From positions 1 to 64,000 of the forward strand of contig JAKLHK010000011.1 in assembly GCA_022710185.1 (NCBI GenBank): a DNA stretch of 64,000 bases, given 5' to 3'. Both the position numbers and the translations under genes were made by a program. Positions 32,153 through 40,726 of this stretch are shown here, in pieces. Within the stretch, counting starts at the first letter, position 1; every line of letters begins with the position of its first letter. Under the pieces are notes generated by a model. That model saw only the letters and a program-made list of their open reading frames with translations, ran no database searches and was not told the DNA's origin. Source of the stretch: Bacteroidota bacterium. Its GTDB lineage: Bacteria > Bacteroidota > Bacteroidia > Bacteroidales > JAGNHN01.

Positions 32153-34279
32153 TTAATCGTTGCTCTTCTCCTCTTCTTCCTTTTCCATCTCCTCCTTGAG
32201 GTTGGCGAGGGCTTCGAGGTCACCGAGGGTGGTGCGCTCCAGGCTGTCTTTCAGCACTTTCACGCTGCGCTTGGTACTGCGCTCGGCGCTGCGTTCCTTG
32301 GCCGTTTCCTTGGCCTTGCCAGCGGCCTGGGCCTCCTGTGAAAGCCTGGAATGGCTCAGAATGATCTTCTTGTTCTCTTTGGAGAACTCCAGGACCTTGA
32401 ACTCCAGGGAGTCTTCCACCTTGGCCTGGCTGCCGTCCTCCCTGGTAAGGTGGCGCTTGGGGGCGAAGCCTTCCACGCCATAGGGCAGGGAAACCACCCC
32501 ACCCTTGTCGTTGATGGCGATAATGGTGCCCTTGTGCACCGAGCCTTCCATGAAGATGCTCTCGAATACATCCCAGGGATTCTCTTCCAGCTGCTTGTGA
32601 CCAAGGCTGAGGCGGCGGTTTTCGGCGTCAACGTCCAACACCACCACGTCGATCTTCTCCCCGATCTTGGTGAACTCGGCCGGGTGCTTGATCTTCTTCG
32701 ACCAGCTCAGGTCGCTGATGTGGATCAGACCGTCCACGCCTTCTTCCAGCTCAACGAAGATGCCGAAGTTGGTGAAGTTGCGCACGGTGGCGGTATGCCT
32801 GGAGTTCACGGGGTATTTGCGGGCGATGTCTGCCCAGGGATCCGGGATGAGCTGTTTCATACCCAGCGACATCTTGCGCTCTTCGCGGTCCAGGGTGAGG
32901 ATGACGGCCTCCACCTGATCCCCTACCTTGAGGAAATCGTGGGCGGTGCGCAGGTGTTGCGACCAGGACATCTCGGAAACGTGGATGAGCCCTTCCACCC
33001 CGGCAGCGATCTCTACGAAGGCACCGTAATCGGCAATCACCACAACGCGGCCGCCGACCTTGTCGCCCACCTTGAGGCCGGTATCCAGGGAATCCCAGGG
33101 ATGAGGAGTGAGCTGCTTGAGGCCCAGGGCGATACGCTTCTTGTTGTCGTCGAAATCGAGGATAACCACCTTGATCTTCTCGTCCAGGTTGACGATCTCT
33201 TCCGGATGATTGATGCGTCCCCAGCTGAGGTCGGTGATGTGCACCAGGCCATCCACACCGCCCAGGTCCACGAACACCCCATAGGAGGTGATGTTCTTCA
33301 CGGTCCCTTCGAGGATCTGGCCCTTCTCCAGTTTGGAGATGATCTCGGCCTTCTGCTGTTCCAGCTCGTCCTCGATGAGGGCCTTGTGCGAAACCACCAC
33401 GTTCTTGTACTCCTGGTTGATCTTCACCACCTTGAATTCCATCGTCTTGTCGACGTAGATATCATAGTCGCGGATAGGCTTCACATCGATCTGTGAACCG
33501 GGAAGGAAGGCCTCGATGCCGAACACGTCGACGATCAGACCACCCTTGGTGCGGCTCTTCACATAGCCCTTGATCACTTCGTCGTTCTCGAAGGCCGAGT
33601 TGATGCGCTCCCAGGAACGGAGCATGCGGGCCTTCTTGTGGGAGAGCTGCAGCTGGCCGGTGGTATCTTCCTGGCTTTCAACGTATACCTCCACCGGGTC
33701 GCCTATCCTGAGCTGCTCCCTGTATTTCAGTTCCGAGAGGGGGATCACTCCATCGGACTTATACCCGATGTTGACCACCACTTCACGGTTGTTCATGGCT
33801 ACGATCTGACCGTCGATCACTTCGTGCTCTCCGATCTGGCTCAGGGTCTTGTCGTAGATCTTCTCCAGACGATCCCTTTCCGTAGCGCTGTAGCTGTCCT
33901 GTTTCTTGCCATAATTGCCCCAGTCGAAGTCCCCGGGGATAACCACGGGCTTTTCTTTAGGGGTGGAGGGTGCTGCGGCCACAACCACAGGGACCTCCTG
34001 TACCGGTTCGGCGGCGGGGGTCTCCGGTGCTGCCGGAGCGGCGGCTTCTTCGGAATGGGGGATGTCTTCAGTTACCTCTTCGGCGACTTCGGGAGCGCTG
34101 GTTTCAGCCTCTTCCATCACCGCTGCGGCGGCCTCTTCATCCACTGCGGGTTCCACAGACTCACCAACCACTTCTTCCACAGGGGATTCCATCGTCGGTT
34201 CTTCCTGGTTTACCATTTCCTGCTCCTGAGGTTCCTGCAGGTTTTCCATTTCCGGGTTCAAATTCTCGTTCTCAGTCAT
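32153..34279 (-). CDS. rpsA: 30S ribosomal protein S1, acidic N-terminal extension
   Basis: The protein is 708 aa, longer than the usual 557. Residues about 1-130 are rich in E, P, A and V and have no S1 repeat. Six S1-type OB-fold repeats follow; the third contains GVDGLVHITDLSWGRINHPEE and the fifth contains GVDGLIHISDLSWSKKIKHPAE. It ends in a K/E-rich tail. It binds mRNA at the ribosome, which matters in Bacteroidota because Shine-Dalgarno motifs are weak there. Extended acidic N-termini are seen in this phylum. Confidence 0.93.
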   Translation of the reverse strand: MTENENLNPEMENLQEPQEQEMVNQEEPTMESPVEEVVGESVEPAVDEEAAAAVMEEAETSAPEVAEEVTEDIPHSEEAAAPAAPETPAAEPVQEVPVVVAAAPSTPKEKPVVIPGDFDWGNYGKKQDSYSATERDRLEKIYDKTLSQIGEHEVIDGQIVAMNNREVVVNIGYKSDGVIPLSELKYREQLRIGDPVEVYVESQEDTTGQLQLSHKKARMLRSWERINSAFENDEVIKGYVKSRTKGGLIVDVFGIEAFLPGSQIDVKPIRDYDIYVDKTMEFKVVKINQEYKNVVVSHKALIEDELEQQKAEIISKLEKGQILEGTVKNITSYGVFVDLGGVDGLVHITDLSWGRINHPEEIVNLDEKIKVVILDFDDNKKRIALGLKQLTPHPWDSLDTGLKVGDKVGGRVVVIADYGAFVEIAAGVEGLIHVSEMSWSQHLRTAHDFLKVGDQVEAVILTLDREERKMSLGMKQLIPDPWADIARKYPVNSRHTATVRNFTNFGIFVELEEGVDGLIHISDLSWSKKIKHPAEFTKIGEKIDVVVLDVDAENRRLSLGHKQLEENPWDVFESIFMEGSVHKGTIIAINDKGGVVSLPYGVEGFAPKRHLTREDGSQAKVEDSLEFKVLEFSKENKKIILSHSRLSQEAQAAGKAKETAKERSAERSTKRSVKVLKDSLERTTLGDLEALANLKEEMEKEEEEKSND

Positions 34280-34350
34280 TGAATGACTCTTTTCTTGTGC
34301 CCCGCTGACGCGGAGCGGGTGAATACTCCGTTAATTGTTAAAATGGGGTG

Positions 34351-34380
34351 CAAAGGTAGGGAATATAATTGGAAAACAAA
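34351..34380 (-). promoter_or_regulatory. rpsA promoter
   Basis: On the minus strand TTTG (34380-34377), an 18-bp spacer and TACCTTTG (34358-34351) match the Bacteroidota consensus and give a leader of about 65-70 nt. Confidence 0.8.
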
Positions 34381-34428
34381 AGGATGTCCCCTTTCATCAG
34401 GACATAGCCCCATATGCCAGCCTATCCG

Positions 34429-34436
34429 TATTTTTG
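34429..34436 (+). promoter_or_regulatory. Putative -7 element of the GH3/beta-lactamase gene
   Basis: TATTTTTG lies 20 bp before the ATG at 34457 with no clear -33. It is divergent from the rpsA promoter. Confidence 0.45.
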
Positions 34437-34456
34437 CCCCTTTATAACCACTGACT

Positions 34457-37411
34457 ATGCCTGCATCTTCCCCTCTCCGATCGATATTCCCTGTTCACTA
34501 TTCGATATTCATTATTCTCTTTACGAGCACATTATCACCCTATCTACACGCTCAGTCCTTTTCACCGCTCCCTTCCGGAAAGGCCAGCGCCTGGGTCGAC
34601 TCCCTGGTGTCCTCCCTCAGCCTCGACCAGAAGATCGCCCAGCTGGTGATGGTCCGTGCCAACCTCGACGGGGTTTACCTTGAGGAGGTCACCTCCTATG
34701 TACGTGACCTGGGCGTTGGCGGCATCGTATGGTTCAAGTCCAACCCCACCGAGCTGGCCCGGAGGACCGCCGAGCTTCAGGGCCTGGCCAGGGTCCCTCT
34801 CCTGGTGGCCATGGATGCAGAGAACGGCCTGGGCATGCGCATGGACAGCGCCTGGAGCTTTCCGCGCAACATGGTGCTTGGGGCCATCCCCGACACCTCG
34901 CTCATCCGGGAGATCGGGGCCGAAGTCGGCAGGCAGTGCAGAACCCTGGGCATACAGATGAACTTTGCCCCGGTGGTCGACATCAACAGCAATCCCAACA
35001 ACCCGGTCATCAACACCCGCAGTTACGGGGAATTGCCCGTGGAAGTCGGCAGGCGGGGGGCCGCCTTTACCCGCGGGCTGCAGTCCCAGGGCATCCTGGG
35101 CTCGGCCAAGCACTTTCCCGGTCACGGGGATACCGACAAGGACTCCCATTATACCCTCCCCCTGATCCGCCACAGCTACGACAGCATCCTGGAGGTCGAC
35201 GCAGCCCCCTTTCGCATATTGATCCGGGAAGGGATAGGATCGGTCATGTCGGCCCACCTCCAGGTCCCGGCCATAGAACCTGACTCCACCCTGCCCTTCT
35301 CCCTCTCATCCAAGGGGGTGCGCGGCCTGCTGAAAGAGCGCCTGGGCTATCGGGGCCTTGCCATCACCGACGCACTGGAAATGAAGGGGGTCACCGGACA
35401 GTACCCTGCGGGCGAGGCTGAAGTGAGGGCTTTCGAAGCCGGGAACGACATCCTGCTGATGCCCGCCGATGTGCCCCTGGCACTCCGCTCCCTGCGCGCT
35501 GCCGTCGACTCCGGCCGCATCACTGAGGAGGCCATCGATACGGCCTGCCGCAAAATATTGACAGTCAAAGCAAATACAGCCATCGCCCTTCCCCTACCCG
35601 CCGCGTCCACCGACTGGGCCGGCGAGTTGAACACCCCTCACTGCGAAGCGCTCAGCGCCGAGGTCTTCAAACAGGCCATCACCCTCCTTTCCAATACCGG
35701 GGAGGCGGTGCCCATGAACCCCGACCCTGCGAAGATGTACGCCAGCCTGGCGCTCAACGTCAGCGAACGCACGGCCTTCCAGCAAACCCTGGAGATCTAC
35801 GGGCCCTTCGACCACTACACCCTCCCGCCCGATCCCCAGGAGTATGAACTGGATGGGGTGCTGGATGCCCTGGGCGACTACTCCATGGTATATGTCAGCC
35901 TGCACGGCATGAGCCACTGGCCCCAGCGAAACTACGGCATCAGCCCGTCCACGGCGGAGCTCCTGGCCCGCATCGTCCGGGAGTACCCCGTGGTGCTGAC
36001 CCTCTTCGGGAACCCCTATGCCCTCGGCCGCCTGCAAGGTACCGACCTCTGCCGGGCCCTTTGCGTAGCCTATGAGGACAACGCCCTCTCCCAGGTGGCC
36101 GCCGCCCAGGTGCTGGCCGGGGCGCTGCCCGCCCAGGGACGCCTGCCGGTCAGCTCAGGCGTGTTTGCCGCGGGCAGCGGGCTGATCACCCTTCCCCAGG
36201 ATGTGCTTCGCGCCCGCCTCCCCGGCGAAGGCCGACTCAGTCTGGAGACAGAACTGCGCATCGACAGCATCGCACAGGCCGGGATACGGGCCCAGGCTTA
36301 CCCCTCCTGCCAGGTATTGCTGGCCCACAAAGGAGAAATCGTCTACGCCCGGGCCTTCGGCTATCAGACCTACGACAGCATTATGCCGGTCAGCCTCTCC
36401 GACATCTATGACCTGGCCTCGGTGACCAAGGTGGCCGCCACCACCCTTGCGGTGATGAAGCTGGTGGACGAGGGACGCATCGACCTGGATGAACGCCTGT
36501 CGCATTACCTGCCGGAACTGAAGAAGACCAACAAGAAACACCTGGAAATCCGTGACATCCTCGCCCACCAGGCACGCCTGCAATCGTGGATCCCCTTCTA
36601 TACCAAGGTAGTGAGGGACGAGCGCATAGGCACTACCGAACTCACAGCCATGCCCGATGAAAAGCACACCATCGGACTGGCCCCCGAACGCTACATGGAG
36701 GGCCGCTATGCCGACACCCTGTGGAACGACATCCTGGCCTCTCCCCTGCTAAAGAAAAAGAAATACCTCTATGGCGACCTCAGTTTCTATCTGATGCAGC
36801 GCCTGGTGGAACAGCTGACCGATACCCCACTCGATGTTTATGTTGACCGGCACTTCTATGAGCCGCTTGGCCTGGGTCACACTGCCTTCAAACCACGGGA
36901 GGTCTTCTGTCTCAACAACATACTACCCACCGAAGAAGACACAGCATTCCGCAGAGTGGTGCTGAAGGGCGATGTGCATGACCAGGGAGCCGCCATGTTG
37001 GGCGGGGTGAGCGGCCACGCCGGACTGTTCTCCAATGCCACCGACCTGGCCGTAATCATGCAGATGCTGCTGAACGGGGGAGAATACGACGGAAGACGTT
37101 ATTTCAGCGAGGCAACAGTGAAGGAGTTCACCCGACAGCAGTTCCCCCGCAACCACAACCGCCGCGGGTTGGGCTTCGACAAACCGGATCCCTTGCACCC
37201 CGCCGAGGGCCCGGTCGGCCCTTCGGCCTCGGCCCTAAGCTTCGGTCACACGGGCTTCACCGGAACCTATGTCTGGGCCGATCCTACATGTGAACTGGTG
37301 TACGTCTTTCTGAGCAACCGTACCTGGCCCCATGGAGGCCCCAACAAGCTGGCCAGGATGAATATCCGCACGGATATCCTCGAGGCCGCTTACAAGGAGA
37401 TAGGAAAGTAG
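34457..37411 (+). CDS. GH3 beta-N-acetylhexosaminidase fused to a serine beta-lactamase-like domain
   Basis: The protein is 984 aa with a signal peptide to about residue 32. The N-terminal half is glycoside hydrolase family 3 (NagZ type): KHFPGHGDTDKDSH is typical, and ITDALEM holds the aspartate nucleophile. A middle GH3 C-terminal-like segment follows. The second half is a class C-like serine hydrolase: SVTK (S-x-x-K), YGDLSFY in place of Y-x-N, and a GHTGFTG motif. It probably cleaves peptidoglycan sugars and D-Ala or ester bonds in the envelope. Such fusions occur across Bacteroidota. Confidence 0.88.
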   Translation: MPASSPLRSIFPVHYSIFIILFTSTLSPYLHAQSFSPLPSGKASAWVDSLVSSLSLDQKIAQLVMVRANLDGVYLEEVTSYVRDLGVGGIVWFKSNPTELARRTAELQGLARVPLLVAMDAENGLGMRMDSAWSFPRNMVLGAIPDTSLIREIGAEVGRQCRTLGIQMNFAPVVDINSNPNNPVINTRSYGELPVEVGRRGAAFTRGLQSQGILGSAKHFPGHGDTDKDSHYTLPLIRHSYDSILEVDAAPFRILIREGIGSVMSAHLQVPAIEPDSTLPFSLSSKGVRGLLKERLGYRGLAITDALEMKGVTGQYPAGEAEVRAFEAGNDILLMPADVPLALRSLRAAVDSGRITEEAIDTACRKILTVKANTAIALPLPAASTDWAGELNTPHCEALSAEVFKQAITLLSNTGEAVPMNPDPAKMYASLALNVSERTAFQQTLEIYGPFDHYTLPPDPQEYELDGVLDALGDYSMVYVSLHGMSHWPQRNYGISPSTAELLARIVREYPVVLTLFGNPYALGRLQGTDLCRALCVAYEDNALSQVAAAQVLAGALPAQGRLPVSSGVFAAGSGLITLPQDVLRARLPGEGRLSLETELRIDSIAQAGIRAQAYPSCQVLLAHKGEIVYARAFGYQTYDSIMPVSLSDIYDLASVTKVAATTLAVMKLVDEGRIDLDERLSHYLPELKKTNKKHLEIRDILAHQARLQSWIPFYTKVVRDERIGTTELTAMPDEKHTIGLAPERYMEGRYADTLWNDILASPLLKKKKYLYGDLSFYLMQRLVEQLTDTPLDVYVDRHFYEPLGLGHTAFKPREVFCLNNILPTEEDTAFRRVVLKGDVHDQGAAMLGGVSGHAGLFSNATDLAVIMQMLLNGGEYDGRRYFSEATVKEFTRQQFPRNHNRRGLGFDKPDPLHPAEGPVGPSASALSFGHTGFTGTYVWADPTCELVYVFLSNRTWPHGGPNKLARMNIRTDILEAAYKEIGK

Positions 37412-37492
37412 GGATATAGGCTATTGACAAGGGACAGGGGACGATGAACAGCGACCCAGGAAAACCAACAATCCCCCCTACTACATAACTAT

Positions 37493-37600
37493 AGGCACTC
37501 TAGTCACTTTAATCACTTTAGGCACTCTAAGTACTTTAGGCACTCTAAGTACTTTAGGCACTCTAAGTACTTTAGGCACTCTAAGTACTTTAAGTACTCC
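37493..37600. repeat. Nonamer/18-mer tandem repeat
   Basis: Twelve consecutive 9-bp units alternate, mainly AGGCACTCT and AAGTACTTT, so the larger period is 18 bp. It fills most of the 202-bp gap between two convergently ending genes. No coding sequence is present in the gap. Confidence 0.9.
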
Positions 37601-37613
37601 TTACTCCAGGTAC

Positions 37614-38813
37614 TCAAATCCTCCGTATCACTTTGATCCCGAGGATTAAGAGGGCCAGGAATGCCAGGGTGCCCAGGATGCGCAGGCCCCAGGTTGGCCA
37701 GGGCCGGAGGCTGGCTTCCTGGGAGGAAGGGCCGCTGTCGGAAATGCGGTAAACCGGGTTCAGGAAGAAATGCGTGCCGTCTTCAAAGGAGGCCTCAACG
37801 CGTATATAGGTATCTTCCGGCTGCAGGGCATAGGTCCCGCTACTGAGGCTGTCGGTAAGGGCTTTCACCACCCCTTCCTGTCCGATGAACCGGAGGACGG
37901 CCGGCCGGCTGAAATGTACCCGCAAGGAGTCATTTATGATCGTTACCGACAGCAGGCGTGGCATTACATGGTGACGCTGGGCTTTTTCCTTGAAACTCAT
38001 ACCCTCCCAGTTGGGCAGTCGGGCCCCGAAGGCCTGGCCCAGGCGTATGGCTTCCATGATGGAATCGCCCAGGGCCGGGGCGTTCACCATGGTGCAATAG
38101 CGCGCCACCTCGTGCGGCTTGCTGATGTCGTGGGCGTCGTCGTTGGCAAGAATATAGGCCGGGCGTCCGGCTGACAGGGCGGCATCCCAGTGGGGGATGC
38201 TCTCGCGGAAGGTATTGAGCACTTCTATACAATCGTAGCCGCTCAGTCGGCGCATATCGTCCGGGCGGTAGGCATCCATCAGTCGGGGATGGGCAATGGC
38301 AACCACCGCATTATGCGGCCTGAGCAGGTCGAGGATATGCTGTTTCTGATGGATGTGCTGGGGATAAGGATAATCGGCCCAGCTGACCTTTGAAGTTCCA
38401 AGGCATACCTGATGGTTCTTGCGCAACCCGTATCCGTGCTCGTACATCGGGAGCCAGGTGGCACTGTCCCGGGCCCAGGTGTTCACGTGCATATAGTCCG
38501 AAATGCCCACGATATCGTAGCCCACCTCCTGGTATACTTTATAAATGGACTCGGCATCGTTGCGGCGGCCGTTGGTGAGGCCACCCCACACCCGGGACTG
38601 TACCTGAAAATTACCCTTGAGCCAGGCGTTGCTGTCGATGGAGGCATAGGGGTTATGCCAGCGTGACCCGCTGAATGGACGGGATTCCGGGAAGGTATAG
38701 AACGGGGCAGCCGAATAGTTGACCACGGCCACCAGGGCCAGGAAGAGGACCAGTCCGAGGAGCAGGCGCAGGGGGATGCGGTAAAGAAGACTGAGCCGGG
38801 AATCAGAACGCAT
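37614..38813 (-). CDS. PHP-like metal-dependent hydrolase with two membrane anchors
   Basis: The protein is 399 aa. It has an N-terminal transmembrane helix (about 12-35) and a C-terminal one (about 375-395). The central part has motifs of PHP/polymerase-histidinol phosphatase-type proteins: GISDYMH (about 110), VAIAHPRL, and ILANDDAHD with metal-binding histidines. The active domain is expected on the outer face of the inner membrane. The substrate is unknown. The start is the first ATG after the promoter-less gap. Confidence 0.65.
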   Translation of the reverse strand: MRSDSRLSLLYRIPLRLLLGLVLFLALVAVVNYSAAPFYTFPESRPFSGSRWHNPYASIDSNAWLKGNFQVQSRVWGGLTNGRRNDAESIYKVYQEVGYDIVGISDYMHVNTWARDSATWLPMYEHGYGLRKNHQVCLGTSKVSWADYPYPQHIHQKQHILDLLRPHNAVVAIAHPRLMDAYRPDDMRRLSGYDCIEVLNTFRESIPHWDAALSAGRPAYILANDDAHDISKPHEVARYCTMVNAPALGDSIMEAIRLGQAFGARLPNWEGMSFKEKAQRHHVMPRLLSVTIINDSLRVHFSRPAVLRFIGQEGVVKALTDSLSSGTYALQPEDTYIRVEASFEDGTHFFLNPVYRISDSGPSSQEASLRPWPTWGLRILGTLAFLALLILGIKVIRRI

Positions 38814-38844
38814 TGTAGTGGAATAAGGGATTCAAGGACAAATA

Positions 38845-38940
<96 letters not shown>

Positions 38941-38972
38941 GTGAAAAGTGAGAAGTGAGAAGTGGAGTGACG

Positions 38973-39007
38973 ACATAGAACATAGAACATAGAACATAGA
39001 ACATGGA
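38973..39007. repeat. ACATAGA heptamer repeats
   Basis: Five tandem copies of ACATAGA, the last with one mismatch, lie directly downstream of the tRNA-His terminator. Related ACATAG words recur near 40679-40710. Confidence 0.8.
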
Positions 39008-39013
39008 ACACGC

Positions 39014-39045
39014 TAAAAACAAAAGCCGGACACAACATCCGGCTT
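39014..39045 (-). terminator. Terminator of tRNA-His
   Basis: On the minus strand the perfect 8-bp stem AAGCCGGA/TCCGGCTT with a 7-nt loop is followed by TTGTTTTT, 9 bp after the tRNA. Confidence 0.88.
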
Positions 39046-39053
39046 CTCTCCTG

Positions 39054-39128
<75 letters not shown>

Positions 39129-39143
39129 ATGCAAAATGGAGTG

Positions 39144-39172
39144 CAAATATACGATCCTTTCCTTAGCTCAAA
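39144..39172 (-). promoter_or_regulatory. tRNA-His promoter
   Basis: On the minus strand TTTG (39172-39169), a 17-bp spacer and TATATTTG (39151-39144) match the phylum consensus; the tRNA starts 16 bp later. Confidence 0.75.
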
Positions 39173-39257
39173 AAGGATTTTTTCAACAGGGCCGCCTGGG
39201 TGTTGCCGGTCCCCGGGGCGGACAGGCGGATTTCGTACCTTGCGGCAAATTCAAGGC

Positions 39258-40373
39258 ATGCCCTGGTTCCGCAGAGAAAGGTATGAGGCCTCGGGTTCCC
39301 TCAACCGCGCCGCCTGGCGCAAGCTACGCCGGGAGCCCCTGGCCGTGGCTTCCATGGCCTTCATCCTGCTGGTGGCGCTGATCGCCCTGGGGGGATATGC
39401 CTTCACTCCCGACCGCACCCCCATGGCCAACCGTCAGCACCTTGAGCTGGGCACCCTGAGGCCGGGCAGCCGCGTCACCATGCTGGCTGTCCCCAGGGCC
39501 GGGCAGCGCGACACCCTGGGGTTTTTCCACACCATACTGTTCGGGCGGCCCGACCCGGTCTCGTACCTCCCGGTGGCCAAAGTTGAGCAACTTCCTGACG
39601 CTTTCCATTACATCCCCTACCCGGATGGGGATCCGGCCTCACAGCCCCTTCTGGTGGAGGGACGGCCCGTGAAAGAAGTGAGCGTGCGCTTTCTCCTCGG
39701 CACCGACCGCTTCGGGCGCGACCTGCTCAGCCGTCTGTTCATAGGTGCCAGGGTCAGCCTCAGCGTAGGCTTCATCTCGGTCTTCATCTCCCTGCTCATC
39801 GGCATCATGCTCGGCGCACTGGCCGGGTATTTCAAAGGTTGGGTGGACGACCTCATCGTCTGGTTCATCAACGTAGTCTGGTCCATCCCCACCCTGCTGC
39901 TGGTCATCGCCATCACCTTCGCCCTGGGTAAAGGCTTCTGGCAGGTGTTTGTGGCCGTCGGACTGACCATGTGGGTGGAGGTGGCCCGGGTGGTGCGGGG
40001 CCAGGTCCTGAGTGTAAGGGAAAAAGAATATGTAGAGGCGGGAAGAGCACTGGGATTCAGCGACATCCGTATCATCTTCCGCCACATCCTACCCAACGTC
40101 ATGGCTCCGGTTATCGTCATCTCTGCCGCCAATTTCGCTTCAGCCATCCTGCTGGAGGCCGGCCTGAGCTTCCTGGGCATAGGCGTACAGCCTCCCATGC
40201 CCTCCTGGGGCACGATGATACGCGAGAACTACGCCTACATCATCCTCGACAAGGCCTACCTTGCCCTGCTGCCCGGACTGGCCATCATGTCGCTCGTCCT
40301 GGCCTTCATGCTGCTCGGCAACGCCCTGCGCGATGCCCTGGATGTTCGAACGAACAGCGGAGGAGGGGTTTAA
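39258..40373 (+). CDS. ABC transporter permease, oligopeptide/dipeptide type (DppC/OppC)
   Basis: The protein is 371 aa from ATG 39258 (MPWFRRERYEASG). An OppC-type first helix near 25-50 is followed by a long periplasmic stretch, then five or so helices. The permease EAA-type loop is KEYVEAGRALGFSDIRIIFRHILPN. LPGLAIMSLVLAFMLLGNALRDALD ends the protein. It would form half of a peptide or nickel-type uptake channel, but no partner permease, ATPase or binding protein lies beside it here. Reading upstream to 39129 would start inside the tRNA-His gene. Confidence 0.87.
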   Translation: MPWFRRERYEASGSLNRAAWRKLRREPLAVASMAFILLVALIALGGYAFTPDRTPMANRQHLELGTLRPGSRVTMLAVPRAGQRDTLGFFHTILFGRPDPVSYLPVAKVEQLPDAFHYIPYPDGDPASQPLLVEGRPVKEVSVRFLLGTDRFGRDLLSRLFIGARVSLSVGFISVFISLLIGIMLGALAGYFKGWVDDLIVWFINVVWSIPTLLLVIAITFALGKGFWQVFVAVGLTMWVEVARVVRGQVLSVREKEYVEAGRALGFSDIRIIFRHILPNVMAPVIVISAANFASAILLEAGLSFLGIGVQPPMPSWGTMIRENYAYIILDKAYLALLPGLAIMSLVLAFMLLGNALRDALDVRTNSGGGV

Positions 40374-40726
40374 GGATCGAATTTCGAACAGCGATCTGCG
40401 ATTTAAGAAGGGAAAAAGGCAGGGAAAGCGGACCCGCGGGGAAAGAGGGCAAGATCATCGGACACCGAAAAAGGCTTGTCTGCCTACTGGCGGGACAAGA
40501 AATGAGGATGGAGTGCGAGGAGGAGGAGGAGAAATAGTATCCAACAAGAAACAAGAAACAAGAAACAAGGAATTCGGAAGGTCCTGGCCAGTGGTGAGGA
40601 TTATTTGCGGCTTTGCGGCTTTACGAGAGATAATTGAACCTGACCGCGAGAAGCGGCCAGCGAAAAGCGGTTCACAGAACATAGCATATGGAACACAGAG
40701 CATAGAACAGAGAACCCCGTTCACGC
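40374..40726. other. Gene-free low-complexity stretch
   Basis: This 353-bp interval between the permease and the converging outer-membrane protein gene holds no credible reading frame. It contains an AAGAAACA octamer run at 40543-40570, a purine-rich stretch (GAGGAGGAGGAG) near 40518, and ACATAG-like words near 40680-40710. I see no RNA gene or promoter signal. Confidence 0.6.
40543..40570. repeat. AAGAAACA octamer repeats
   Basis: About three and a half tandem copies of AACAAGAA occur in the gene-free interval. Confidence 0.8.

Noticed and set aside
30927..32156. 409-codon plus-strand frame over the ferredoxin/rnz genes
   Set aside because: Antisense to the HLHGDH nuclease and ferredoxin cysteines.
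37493..37600. CRISPR array or attachment site
   Set aside because: Uniform 9-bp words without unique spacers; no integrase nearby.
39129..39257. N-terminal extension of the ABC permease gene
   Set aside because: The frame is open from 39129, but it overlaps the tRNA-His promoter, and the added residues look nothing like a permease N-terminus; the ATG at 39258 fits the family.
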